This document shows positions 1 to 7,533 of a DNA stretch of 60,854 bases, piece by piece. Numbering within the stretch: position 1 is the stretch's first letter; every line of letters begins with the position of its first letter. The DNA comes from an uncultured Synechococcus sp. Its GTDB lineage: Bacteria > Cyanobacteriota > Cyanobacteriia > PCC-6307 > Cyanobiaceae. The stretch lies in assembly GCA_937930135.1 (NCBI GenBank), contig CALGVO010000182.1, forward strand, positions 1-60,854. Direction: 5' to 3'. The notes under the pieces were generated by a model. It was not told the origin of the DNA, made no database searches, and saw only the letters and a list, made by a program, of their open reading frames with translations. Made by a program: the position numbers and the translations under genes.

Positions 1-353
1 ACCTCGTTGGCCGCAGCGTCTTTGGCCGCAGCGTCTTTGGCAGCGGCGGCTTTGGTGCTGGCCTTTTTGGTTGAGGCGGTCTTGGCGGCCGCAGTTTTGC
101 CGGTGGCCTTGCTGGCGGATTTCTGATCAGCCGCAGCGAGCAGGGCATCGGCGGCAGCATTCAGATTGTCGCCAGGCTTGAGACCTGCCGAGCGGCTGCG
201 GCTGGATTTGGTCGTCGACTTGGCGGCCGCCTTCCCTTTTGATGTTGCGGACTTTTTCTCCGCTGCCTTCACCGTTTTGGGCTTTCCGTCGGCATCGGCC
301 ACCATCACGATGGCGGGTTTGGCCGCAGCGGATTTCGTCGCAGCAGGGCTCAT
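1..353 (-). CDS. rpoD: RNA polymerase principal sigma factor, N-terminal part only
   Basis: The reading frame opens at the ATG on the minus strand (complement 351-353) and runs off the left edge, so only about 117 residues are present. They are almost entirely Ala, Lys, Ser and Thr, starting MSPAATKSAAAKPAIVMV, with no folded domain. This matches the long basic N-terminal extension of the principal sigma factor of marine Synechococcus and Prochlorococcus, and the divergent neighbour priA is the expected partner there. The conserved sigma regions 1.2 to 4 would lie outside the window, so the identification rests on the tail and synteny. Another Lys/Ala-rich, histone-like protein cannot be excluded. 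Confidence 0.72.
   Translation of the reverse strand, partial: MSPAATKSAAAKPAIVMVADADGKPKTVKAAEKKSATSKGKAAAKSTTKSSRSRSAGLKPGDNLNAAADALLAAADQKSASKATGKTAAAKTASTKKASTKAAAAKDAAAKDAAANE
7..51. repeat. 15-bp tandem repeat inside the rpoD extension
   Basis: TTGGCCGCAGCGTCT occurs twice head to tail (7-21, 22-36), followed by a degenerate third copy (37-51). In the minus-strand frame each unit encodes one Ala/Lys/Asp pentapeptide, so copy-number changes would lengthen or shorten the tail without breaking the frame. Confidence 0.8.
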
Positions 354-707
354 GGCAGAAGAAGGGGTTGGGCGGGCATCAAGGCAAGACATCGCCGAAC
401 GGGCCTTTGGGCATGACCCATCCGCGGAATCGCGATCAGGCGGTTATCAGAAATTGACGGGAGCCGAGGCGTGTCTGAATCAACAAGGGGGGGTGGGCCG
501 GGGACCGGTGCAGGGCTGTCAGGGGCTTTCTCAGACCGGTCGGCCATGCTGGAGTGAACTCCTGTGGCTCGAACTTCGTATCTTCCCTCTGGACGGAACT
601 CTGCGCGGTTCCGACAACAGCTCATTGCTGTCCAACACTCTTAGTTTAAGAAATACTTGTAGCGTCGGCAACCCCCAGCCCCCAGGCCGTGCTCCATATC
701 TTCCACC
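354..707. other. Intergenic region between divergent rpoD and priA
   Basis: This 354-bp gap separates two divergent genes and must hold both promoters. No protein with family features is visible. It contains a G-rich stretch (487-515) with tracts of 7, 3, 4 and 3 G, and a short AT-rich segment (about 639-660) that is the most promoter-like part. The rpoD side could be a long 5' leader. Confidence 0.6.
625..652 (+). promoter_or_regulatory. Candidate priA promoter
   Basis: TTGCTG (625-630) and TAAGAA (647-652) are separated by 16 bp in the only AT-rich part of the intergenic region, about 55 bp before the priA ATG. Both hexamers deviate from consensus, so this is a weak prediction. Confidence 0.22.
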
Positions 708-2954
708 ATGACAGAGGTTGATGTCTGGTTGGAAGCAGGGCGCGACGGCCGCAGCTTCACCTACGTCGACTCCAGAGGGCTGGGGGTGGGCCCGGGTGAT
801 CTCGTGCGGGTGTCCCTGCGTGGGCGCCCTTTGCAGGGACTGGTGATCGCCTGTCGCCCCTCTGGTTCATCGCTGTCGCCCCCTGAAGATTCGTCTCCTC
901 CGGCGTTGCAACCGGTTGAGGCGCTGCTGCAGCGCGCTGCTGTGGAGCCCCGCTGGCGCCAATGGCTGGATGCCATGGCGGTGCGATGTCACACCAGTTC
1001 GTTTCGCATGCTCAAGGCGGCCCTGCCGCCTGGCTGGCTTGGGCAGCGCCCAGCGAAGGTCAGTGCGGCGCGTGAGTTCTGGTGGGTGGAGCCCCTGCCT
1101 CCGCCCGTCGACGCCGACATGCGACCTCAGGATGATGCGATGGCACTGCCCCCACGCCAGGCGGCGCTCTATTCGGCCCTGAGGCAGTGCGGCGGCGCCT
1201 GGCAGCGGCAGCTGCAGGCCGATGGATTCGGCCCTCATCTGATTCAGGCCCTGGAGCGCCGCGGCCTGGTGCGGCGCGAGCGGCGCCCGGCTCCTGCGCT
1301 TGAGATCACGTCCGTTGCTTCGGATGCTGGGGGCCGCACCCTCACCGACGAACAGCAGCAGGTTCTCGAGGCCTTTGCCCAGCAGCCATCAGGCGGGGGG
1401 ATGGTGCTGTGGGGGGTGACCGGTTCCGGCAAGACCGAGGTGTATCTGCAGCTGGCCGCCCGTGAATTGGCCGCTGGTCGCCACGTGCTCCTGCTCACTC
1501 CCGAAATCGGCCTGATTCCCCAGCTGGTGGATCGCTGTCGGCGTCGTTTCGGCAGCCAGGTTCTCGAGTATCACAGCGGCTGCAGAGAGCGGGAGCGTGT
1601 GCTCACCTGGCGCCGCAGCCTCGAGGCGGAAACGTCGCTTGTGGTGGTGGGGACCCGCTCTGCGCTGTTCCTTCCCCTGGAACCGCTCGGGCTGATCGTG
1701 CTGGATGAGGAGCACGACAGTTCCTACAAGCAGGAGTCGCCCATGCCCTGTTACCACGCGAGGGATTTAGCCCTGGAGCGTGTGCGGCACCTGGGCGGCC
1801 GGCTGCTTCTCGGCAGCGCCACACCCTCCTTGGAAACCTGGCTGCAGCTGGCGCCCGCTGGTCCTCTGGCCCTGGCGCGCCTCAGCCGGCGCATCTCAAG
1901 CCAACCCCTGCCACCGGTGCATGTGATCGACATGCGCGCAGAACTGCAGGACGGCCATCGGCGCTTGATCAGTCGTGCCTTGATGGATCGCCTGGCGGTG
2001 CTGCCGGAGCGGGGGGAGCAGGCCGTGGTGCTGGTGCCTCGGCGGGGCTACAGCAGCTTTCTCAGTTGTCGCAGCTGTGGTGAGGTGGTGCAGTGTCCGC
2101 ACTGCGATGTGGCCCTCACGGTGCATGGCAGCCAGCCCGGGAGGCAGTGGCTGCGTTGTCACTGGTGTGATCATCGCGCCGAGGTGGAGGCGTCCTGTCG
2201 CCATTGCGGTTCCCTCGCCTTCAAGCCTTTCGGCGCCGGCACCCAGCGGGTTCTTGAGCAGCTGTCCCAGGAACTGGAGGGGCTGCGTCTGCTGCGCTTC
2301 GATCGCGACACCACCGGTGGGCGCGACGGCCATCGCCGTCTGCTGGAGCAGTTCGCTGCAGGGGAGGCGGATGTGTTGGTGGGAACCCAGATGCTGGCGA
2401 AGGGGATGGACCTGCCCCGCGTCACCCTCGCTGCGGTGCTCGCTGCGGATGGTTTGCTGCATCGCCCCGATCTGCGCGCCGGAGAGCAGGCCCTGCAGTT
2501 GCTCCTGCAACTGGCCGGCAGGGCCGGCCGCGGCGAAAAACCCGGTCAGGTGCTGGTGCAGACCTACTCCCCCGACCATCCCGTCATCCGCCATCTGGTG
2601 GATGGACGCTATGAGCGCTTTCTCGAAGAGGAGAAGACCGTGCGGCAGCAGGCGGGCCTGGTGCCCTTCAGTCGGGCCTGCCTGCTGCGCTTGTCGGGGC
2701 CCTCGGCTTCAGGCACCGCCACCGCCGCCAGCGTTCTCGCCGAACGGTTGCGCCCACTCTGCGCCGCCGCCGATTGGCAGCTGCTCGGGCCTGCGCCGGC
2801 TCCGGTGGCCCGGGTGGCGGGACGCAGTCGCTGGCAGCTGCTGCTCCACGGCCCGCAGGGGAGTGACCTGCCCCTTCCAGCCGGCACGGCTCTCTGGGAG
2901 ACCTTGCCCGCGGATGTGGCCCTGGCGGTGGACCCCGACCCGCTCGCCCTCTGA
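708..2954 (+). CDS. priA: Primosomal protein N', replication restart helicase
   Basis: PriA is a 3'-5' DNA helicase that loads the replisome at stalled forks. The 748-residue length fits the family. Visible are an N-terminal DNA-binding region (about 1-130), Walker A GVTGSGKTE near residue 236, the Walker B motif DEEH near 333, and the PriA-specific zinc region with paired cysteines (CRSCGEVVQCPHC, CHWCDH, CRHCG) in the middle. The helicase C-terminal lobe with LAGRAGRG follows. The ATG start gives a normal N-terminus. The stop lies one base from the stop of the convergent DUF3153 gene. Confidence 0.95.
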   Translation: MTEVDVWLEAGRDGRSFTYVDSRGLGVGPGDLVRVSLRGRPLQGLVIACRPSGSSLSPPEDSSPPALQPVEALLQRAAVEPRWRQWLDAMAVRCHTSSFRMLKAALPPGWLGQRPAKVSAAREFWWVEPLPPPVDADMRPQDDAMALPPRQAALYSALRQCGGAWQRQLQADGFGPHLIQALERRGLVRRERRPAPALEITSVASDAGGRTLTDEQQQVLEAFAQQPSGGGMVLWGVTGSGKTEVYLQLAARELAAGRHVLLLTPEIGLIPQLVDRCRRRFGSQVLEYHSGCRERERVLTWRRSLEAETSLVVVGTRSALFLPLEPLGLIVLDEEHDSSYKQESPMPCYHARDLALERVRHLGGRLLLGSATPSLETWLQLAPAGPLALARLSRRISSQPLPPVHVIDMRAELQDGHRRLISRALMDRLAVLPERGEQAVVLVPRRGYSSFLSCRSCGEVVQCPHCDVALTVHGSQPGRQWLRCHWCDHRAEVEASCRHCGSLAFKPFGAGTQRVLEQLSQELEGLRLLRFDRDTTGGRDGHRRLLEQFAAGEADVLVGTQMLAKGMDLPRVTLAAVLAADGLLHRPDLRAGEQALQLLLQLAGRAGRGEKPGQVLVQTYSPDHPVIRHLVDGRYERFLEEEKTVRQQAGLVPFSRACLLRLSGPSASGTATAASVLAERLRPLCAAADWQLLGPAPAPVARVAGRSRWQLLLHGPQGSDLPLPAGTALWETLPADVALAVDPDPLAL

Positions 2955-2955
2955 A

Positions 2956-4053
2956 TCACGAGGGGAGTTCCGGATAGCCGAATCCCATGGTCAGTCTCAG
3001 CCGCTGCAACAGCAGGCTGATCGCCAGCAGCAGCACCACGGCAACACTGCCGATCCCCAGCGGATTCCAGCGCCAGAGGTGCATCGACAGCTGGTTGACC
3101 CGGCCCGCTTCCAGGGGCCAGATCAGGGCGTTGCCCTGGCGCTCCGCTGGATTCGGTGCACCGTGCTGGGCCCGTGGCGATGGAGCCGGTTGGATGCGCA
3201 CGTCCAGGGCAGGCAGGGGCAAGTCCTGCAGCGGGCTCAGATCAACGCTGAGCTCCAGCCGCTGTTGCACCCCCAGGAACCAGTTGCGCTCCTGCAGGCT
3301 CAGCTGCGGTGGGGGAAGCCGCAGTCCGGTCGCTGCTGCGGCGACCGCCACGCTGCGTTGCCAGAGCGCTTCAGCCTCCTGCCCCCGCAGGGTGCGGCTT
3401 GCAAACTGCTGGTGCCCGTGGTCGCTGCTGTGCAGCGTCCAGTCATCCCCTGTGACGTCGAGACTGGCCGCCAGCCGCTCTTGCCAGGGAAGCAGCTGGT
3501 CGCTGTCACTGGCGGTGCTCCAGCCCAGTTGGATCCGGTCGGGTCCGGGGAGGTGGATGTCTGCGGTCAGGCGACCGCAGCCCCCCAGCAGCAGGGTGAG
3601 CCCCAGCAGCACGGCCAGCACCACCAGAGCAAAACCGGGAGCCGCCGCCTGGGTTGGCCCTGTGGGAGGCGGCGGTGGAGCGGCCGGGACCTGACGACGA
3701 CGGCGGCGTGCTGACTTGGGGGGTGCCCCCAGCTGCGGATCGATCGCCAGTGTCGGCAGTTGCATCGACCAGCGGGCCGGTCTCTGCAGGCTGGGCGCCT
3801 CCAGCACTGTGAGCAGTTGGCGGGCGCGGTTGCGCATCTCGCTGTCTTTGCATCGGGTGAGCAGCCGGCAGGTGCTGAGGGCTTTCTCCTCCTGGCCCTG
3901 GCCCATCCAGGCGGTGACCATCAGCATGCGCAGATGGGCGCCCAGGGGATCCGTGATCGGGTGCTTCGCTGCGAGTGGCTCCAACAGCTGTAGGCACTGG
4001 CCGTAATCCCCCCGTTCGAGGGCGGCCTCCGCCGCTGCCGTGGGCGTGCTCAT
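2956..4053 (-). CDS. DUF3153-type membrane-anchored protein with N-terminal helical repeat
   Basis: This 365-residue protein has three parts. Residues 1-85 are helical and TPR-like (AAEAALERGDYGQCLQLLEP). A basic, proline-rich linker follows (about 112-138). A hydrophobic segment (141-156) then ends in LLLGGCGR, a lipobox-like Cys159 that here is internal. The rest resembles the cyanobacterial DUF3153 family and ends in a second membrane segment (about 335-355). Function is unknown. The arrangement suggests a membrane protein with a cytoplasmic TPR-like arm and an extracytoplasmic domain. It lies 3 bp downstream of argB on the same strand. Confidence 0.75.
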   Translation of the reverse strand: MSTPTAAAEAALERGDYGQCLQLLEPLAAKHPITDPLGAHLRMLMVTAWMGQGQEEKALSTCRLLTRCKDSEMRNRARQLLTVLEAPSLQRPARWSMQLPTLAIDPQLGAPPKSARRRRRQVPAAPPPPPTGPTQAAAPGFALVVLAVLLGLTLLLGGCGRLTADIHLPGPDRIQLGWSTASDSDQLLPWQERLAASLDVTGDDWTLHSSDHGHQQFASRTLRGQEAEALWQRSVAVAAAATGLRLPPPQLSLQERNWFLGVQQRLELSVDLSPLQDLPLPALDVRIQPAPSPRAQHGAPNPAERQGNALIWPLEAGRVNQLSMHLWRWNPLGIGSVAVVLLLAISLLLQRLRLTMGFGYPELPS

Positions 4054-4056
4054 CGA

Positions 4057-4920
4057 TCAACCGCGACCCAGCACCATGGTGCCGATTCCCGCATCGGTGA
4101 ACACCTCCAGCAACAGGGCATGGGGGACGCGGCCATCGATGATGTGGGCCGCGGCCACCCCCTGGGCCAGAGCGCGGATGCAGCACTCGGTTTTCGGGGT
4201 CATGCCGCCGGCGACCACCCCTTCGGCGATCAGCTGCCGCGCTTCCGACAGGCGCAGTTGGCGGATCAGCGACTCGGGATCCTGCCGATCCCGCAGGATG
4301 CCGGGAGTGTCGGTGAGCAGGATCAGCTTTTCCGCTTCGAGGGCCGCGGCGAGTTCGCCGGCCACCGTGTCGGCATTGATGTTGTGAGCACGGCCATCGC
4401 TGGTGGCCGCCACGCTGGAGATCACCGGCACATAGCCCTTCTCCAGCAGGGGTTCAAGCACGTCGGGGTCCACCTTGGCCACATCGCCCACCAGCCCGTG
4501 GCTGCCGTCCCCCCAGGGGCGGGCCTGCACCAGGCCCCCATCGCTGCCGCTGAGGCCCACGGCACGGGCACCCAGTCGATTGAGACCATTCACGATCTGC
4601 TTGTTGACCCGTCCAACCAGCACCATTTCCACCACATCCATCGTGGAAGGGTCGGTGACCCGCAGTCCGTCGCGGAATTCGGCGGGAATCTCAAGCTTTT
4701 TCAGCCAGTGGTTGATCTCCGGGCCACCACCGTGCACCACGACAGGGCGAACTCCCACGCTCGTCAGCAGGGCCAGATCGCGGAACACGGCCTCCTGAAG
4801 CGAGGCATGCGCCATGGCGGCACCGCCGTATTTGACCACGATCCGGCGCCCTGCAAAGCGCTGGATGTAAGGAAGGGCTTCACTGAGAACCGAAACCCTC
4901 AGGGCGTCGTCGCTGGCCAT
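4057..4920 (-). CDS. argB: Acetylglutamate kinase
   Basis: ArgB phosphorylates N-acetyl-L-glutamate with ATP, the second step of arginine synthesis, in the cytoplasm. The 287-residue protein shows the amino acid kinase signatures VVKYGGAAM near the N-terminus, VVVHGGGPEIN and DTPGIL, and has the family's normal length. In cyanobacteria this enzyme is relieved of arginine inhibition by PII, and the long N-terminal helix (YIQRFAGRR) typical of arginine-sensitive forms is present, so the same control is plausible. It follows the DUF2854 gene by 9 bp, probably as one transcript. Confidence 0.96.
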   Translation of the reverse strand: MASDDALRVSVLSEALPYIQRFAGRRIVVKYGGAAMAHASLQEAVFRDLALLTSVGVRPVVVHGGGPEINHWLKKLEIPAEFRDGLRVTDPSTMDVVEMVLVGRVNKQIVNGLNRLGARAVGLSGSDGGLVQARPWGDGSHGLVGDVAKVDPDVLEPLLEKGYVPVISSVAATSDGRAHNINADTVAGELAAALEAEKLILLTDTPGILRDRQDPESLIRQLRLSEARQLIAEGVVAGGMTPKTECCIRALAQGVAAAHIIDGRVPHALLLEVFTDAGIGTMVLGRG

Positions 4921-4929
4921 CGCTCGCGG

Positions 4930-5484
4930 TCACTGCTGACCATGCTCGCCTGTGGCGGGCAGCAGGGTGAGGTCCAGCCGAGAGGATCCCAGCGCGGTGA
5001 TCTGGGCCTGCAACCCCTTGGCGAAGAAGCGACCGAGTCGTTCCTGCTTCTCCTGCCACTGCTCCAGGGGAACCTTGCCACGCTCGAAGCGCAGCCTGAG
5101 CCCGTATCCCGATGGGCCGTGCAGTTCTTCGATCTCGAGCAGCTGGGGCGGTTCGTCTTCATTCCAGAGCTTCAGGGCTTCCAGGGATGATTCGAGATGC
5201 GCCTTCTGGCCGTAGCGCCAGCGGGTCACATCGCTGAGCAGTTTGGCCAGTTCCGGGGCGCCGGCGGCACGTTCGTTCTTGAGCTGACTGGCCGGCGTCA
5301 CCCGCTTGGCAGGAGGCAGCTCCGAGGATTTCAAGGCCAGGCCTCCCAGCAGGATCGGGATCCCGTAGAAGATCGTCGGCAAACTGAGGTTGGCATTGCC
5401 GCTGCCGTAGGCGACGGCGCCCACCACGGTGAGCACGCCACCGGCCACGGTGATCAGATTGCCTGGGGAAAGCAGGTTGTTCAT
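4930..5484 (-). CDS. DUF2854 membrane protein
   Basis: The product has 184 residues when started at the ATG at 5484 (MNNLLSPGNLITVAGGVL), which fits the family better than an ATG 66 bp upstream. Two hydrophobic segments lie near residues 8-28 and 33-52, followed by a soluble, charged C-terminal part. DUF2854 proteins are found in cyanobacteria and plant chloroplasts, and I know of no established function. It is the first gene of a probable run into argB. Confidence 0.8.
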   Translation of the reverse strand: MNNLLSPGNLITVAGGVLTVVGAVAYGSGNANLSLPTIFYGIPILLGGLALKSSELPPAKRVTPASQLKNERAAGAPELAKLLSDVTRWRYGQKAHLESSLEALKLWNEDEPPQLLEIEELHGPSGYGLRLRFERGKVPLEQWQEKQERLGRFFAKGLQAQITALGSSRLDLTLLPATGEHGQQ

Positions 5485-5527
5485 GTCTGCACTCTGCTGC
5501 ATGCCCCTGGTGCCTCGTGATGGTGAC

Positions 5528-5557
5528 GAACGCAAGGGTGTTGAACGCAAGGGTGTC
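5528..5557. repeat. 15-bp tandem duplication in an intergenic region
   Basis: GAACGCAAGGGTGTT (5528-5542) is followed at once by GAACGCAAGGGTGTC (5543-5557), a 14/15 match. It lies in the short gap between the divergent DUF2854 gene and the 79-residue protein. Confidence 0.8.
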
Positions 5558-5586
5558 GATCGCGATGGCGTGGCGCCATAGGGAGA

Positions 5587-5826
5587 ATGGGGATCACGAT
5601 GCTTCCGCCCATGGACCGTCCTGCGTCAGACATGCCCGGCACGGCCGCAGAGGTGACCCCGGAGCTGACCGAGCTGATCGCCCAGCTCGATCAGGATCGG
5701 GCCTGGCTGCTCGAACAGATTGACCGCGGTCGCTGGTCGGATCTGCGTCTCGATCTCGCGGCCCTGGAGCGGGAACTGGGTCAGTTGCTCGCCAAGGCCT
5801 CGGAGCGACTCGAGCCGACCACCTGA
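5587..5826 (+). CDS. Small conserved-type helical protein, function unknown
   Basis: This 79-residue acidic protein is mostly helical (ELTELIAQLDQDRAWLLEQ, then a Leu-rich second helix), suggesting a small helical hairpin or coiled coil. No membrane segment or catalytic motif is visible. The ATG at 5587 or the one at 5599 could be the start. It has good coding character and its own slot between divergent and convergent neighbours, but I do not recognise the family. Confidence 0.55.
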   Translation: MGITMLPPMDRPASDMPGTAAEVTPELTELIAQLDQDRAWLLEQIDRGRWSDLRLDLAALERELGQLLAKASERLEPTT

Positions 5827-5840
5827 TCGATCGGGTGGTC
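5817..5840. terminator. Possible bidirectional hairpin between convergent genes
   Basis: GACCACC (5817-5823) and GGTGGTC (5834-5840) form a perfect 7-bp stem, and the loop is itself partly self-complementary. It covers the stop codon of the 79-residue gene and lies before the 3' end of ssb. No T-tract follows, so termination is doubtful. Confidence 0.3.
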
Positions 5841-5861
5841 AAGCGGAGAGTGGATCGTCCA

Positions 5862-6329
5862 TCAGAAGGGGATGTCGTCGGTCTCGGGCACCAGCGGTGC
5901 GCTGTTCCAGGTGGCAGCGTCGTCCTGCACAGGCGCTGGGGGGCGGTTGGCGGAGACCTGACGGATGGGCTGGGCTGGCCTGCCGCCCATTGCGGAAGGG
6001 CTGGCGGGCGGAGCGCCGGCGGCTGCGGCTCCCACCGGATGCAGGCGGGAGAGCGTGAATTCGGCACGTTTCTCTTTCATGCCGTCCGGCCGCGGCACGG
6101 TGTTCATGCGCAGGCGTCCCTCGATCACAAGGCGTTGTCCTGGCTGGATCCGGTTCTGCAGATCCTGGGCCAGATTTCCCCAGCCCACCACCTTGATCTG
6201 ACCGGCGGGATCGTCGGCGCGCAGGGCATCGAACCGCACCTCCATCTCCGCAATCGGCGTCTGGTTGTCCTGGGTGTAGCGAAGGGTGGGGGCCTCCAGC
6301 ACCTCCACTTCGAGCACGCAGTGGTTCAT
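5862..6329 (-). CDS. ssb: Single-stranded DNA-binding protein
   Basis: SSB coats single-stranded DNA in replication, recombination and repair. Started at the ATG at 6329 the product has 155 residues, with an N-terminal OB fold (MNHCVLEVEVLEAP to about residue 105). A Pro/Ala-rich linker follows, and the acidic tail ends TDDIPF, the signature that docks partner proteins such as PriA. An upstream ATG would add 28 residues that fit nothing. The N-terminal sequence is diverged from E. coli SSB, as in other picocyanobacteria. It is divergent from cobK. Confidence 0.9.
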   Translation of the reverse strand: MNHCVLEVEVLEAPTLRYTQDNQTPIAEMEVRFDALRADDPAGQIKVVGWGNLAQDLQNRIQPGQRLVIEGRLRMNTVPRPDGMKEKRAEFTLSRLHPVGAAAAGAPPASPSAMGGRPAQPIRQVSANRPPAPVQDDAATWNSAPLVPETDDIPF

Positions 6330-6363
6330 CGCCGTCTGACGCCTTGATGGAGCCGCCATCCTG

Positions 6364-7158
6364 ATGCACGGCCCGCACAATCGCCAGGGGCATCTGTGGC
6401 TTCTGGCCGGCACCGGGGAGGGACCAGGCCTCGCGAGCGCCCTGCTCCAGCAGGGCTGGCGGGTCAGCGTCAGCGTTGTGACGCCTGCCGCTGCAGCGGC
6501 CTACCGCCAGTTGCCGCTCAGCCATGTCTGGGTGGGCCCGCTGGCTGACGTGGCGGCGATACGGCACCGGCTGGCGACCCAGAGGATCGATCGGGTTGTG
6601 GATGCCACCCATCCCTTCGCCACGTTGATCAGCCGCCAGTTGGTGGAGGCCTGCGGCGCATCCTCAGGGTGTCTGGTGCGTTTCGAGCGGTGGCTGGAAC
6701 CGATCGCTCCAGCAGCGGTCGCGCAGGTGCACTTGATCGACAACGTTCAGTTTCTGCGTGCGGAGCGCTTGCTGCTGGCCCTGGGGGCGCGCCATCTCTT
6801 GGCTGTCGTGGCGGCTTTGCCGCCACCGCCACCCCAGCTGTTCGCCCGCGTGCTGCCCACCCCCGCCGCTCTGCGTCAAGCTCGGGCAGCGGGGATTCCG
6901 CCCGAGCAGCTCGCCCTGCTCCGCCCTTTGCAGCGTCTTGGCCCGGAAGGTCGCACCGGGGCTCTGGAGCTGGCTCTCTGTCGCCGCTGGCAGATCACCG
7001 ATGTGCTCTGCCGCCAGTCTGGTGGAGCCAGCGAACGCTGCTGGCATCGGGTTGCCGAGGCGCTGGGCCTGCGGCTCTGGTTGCTCCGGCGGCCAGCGCC
7101 GCCCGCCGGGGTTTCCGTTGTGCATAGCGTGGAGGCGCTTCTGGCTGCTCTGGCCTGA
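6364..7158 (+). CDS. cobK: Precorrin-6A reductase, CobK/CbiJ family
   Basis: CobK/CbiJ reduces precorrin-6A (or the cobalt form) with NAD(P)H in corrin ring synthesis. The 264-residue protein starts with a Rossmann-like LWLLAGTGEGPGLASALLQ motif and contains VDATHPFATLIS, a hallmark of the family, near residue 80. Cyanobacteria use the early-cobalt pathway to make pseudocobalamin, and cobO lies elsewhere in this window. The start at 6364 leaves 34 bp to the divergent ssb start. Confidence 0.88.
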   Translation: MHGPHNRQGHLWLLAGTGEGPGLASALLQQGWRVSVSVVTPAAAAAYRQLPLSHVWVGPLADVAAIRHRLATQRIDRVVDATHPFATLISRQLVEACGASSGCLVRFERWLEPIAPAAVAQVHLIDNVQFLRAERLLLALGARHLLAVVAALPPPPPQLFARVLPTPAALRQARAAGIPPEQLALLRPLQRLGPEGRTGALELALCRRWQITDVLCRQSGGASERCWHRVAEALGLRLWLLRRPAPPAGVSVVHSVEALLAALA

Positions 7159-7173
7159 CCCTTCTTGTCGCTG

Positions 7174-7533
7174 ATGGACTCCCGATCCGAGGCCGCACCG
7201 ATCACGCTGGTGCTCACCACCGAAGCGGATCGTGAGCGGGCGGAAGCCCTGGCCTCAGCCCTGGTGGAGCGCCGCCTGGCCGCCTGCGTGAGCCTGATGC
7301 CGATCCGCTCCTGCTACCGCTGGAACGGTGATGTTGAACGGGCTGAGGAGGTGCAGCTCCTGATCAAGACCTCACCTGAGGGCCTGGCCCCGCTCCGGCA
7401 GGCCCTCGACACGCTGCACAGTTACGACACACCCGAGTGCCTGCACTGGACTGCATCAGCATCAGCCGCCTATGGGGGCTGGCTGCAGGAGGCCTTAGCT
7501 CCCCAGGTGCTCCCGCACCAACGTCTGGAGTGA
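7174..7533 (+). CDS. cutA: CutA-family divalent cation tolerance protein
   Basis: This small trimeric cytoplasmic protein belongs to the CutA family, linked to copper tolerance in E. coli and of uncertain role in cyanobacteria. Started at ATG 7174 it has 119 residues; a TTG at 7165 would add three. Family motifs are visible: VLTTEADRERAEALASALV, RLAACVSLMPIRSCYRWNG and EVQLLIKTS. Its last 39 bp overlap the 3' end of the convergent PfkB gene. Confidence 0.92.
   Translation: MDSRSEAAPITLVLTTEADRERAEALASALVERRLAACVSLMPIRSCYRWNGDVERAEEVQLLIKTSPEGLAPLRQALDTLHSYDTPECLHWTASASAAYGGWLQEALAPQVLPHQRLE

Noticed and set aside
1896..2594. Long open frame of 232 codons antisense to priA
   Set aside because: It lies wholly within the conserved helicase domains of priA, has a Gln/His/Pro-rich composition typical of GC-rich shadow frames, and shows no domain.
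2077..3714. 545-codon open frame across the priA-DUF3153 junction
   Set aside because: It runs across two well-supported genes on opposite strands and encodes Cys/Arg-rich nonsense without motifs; it reflects GC bias.
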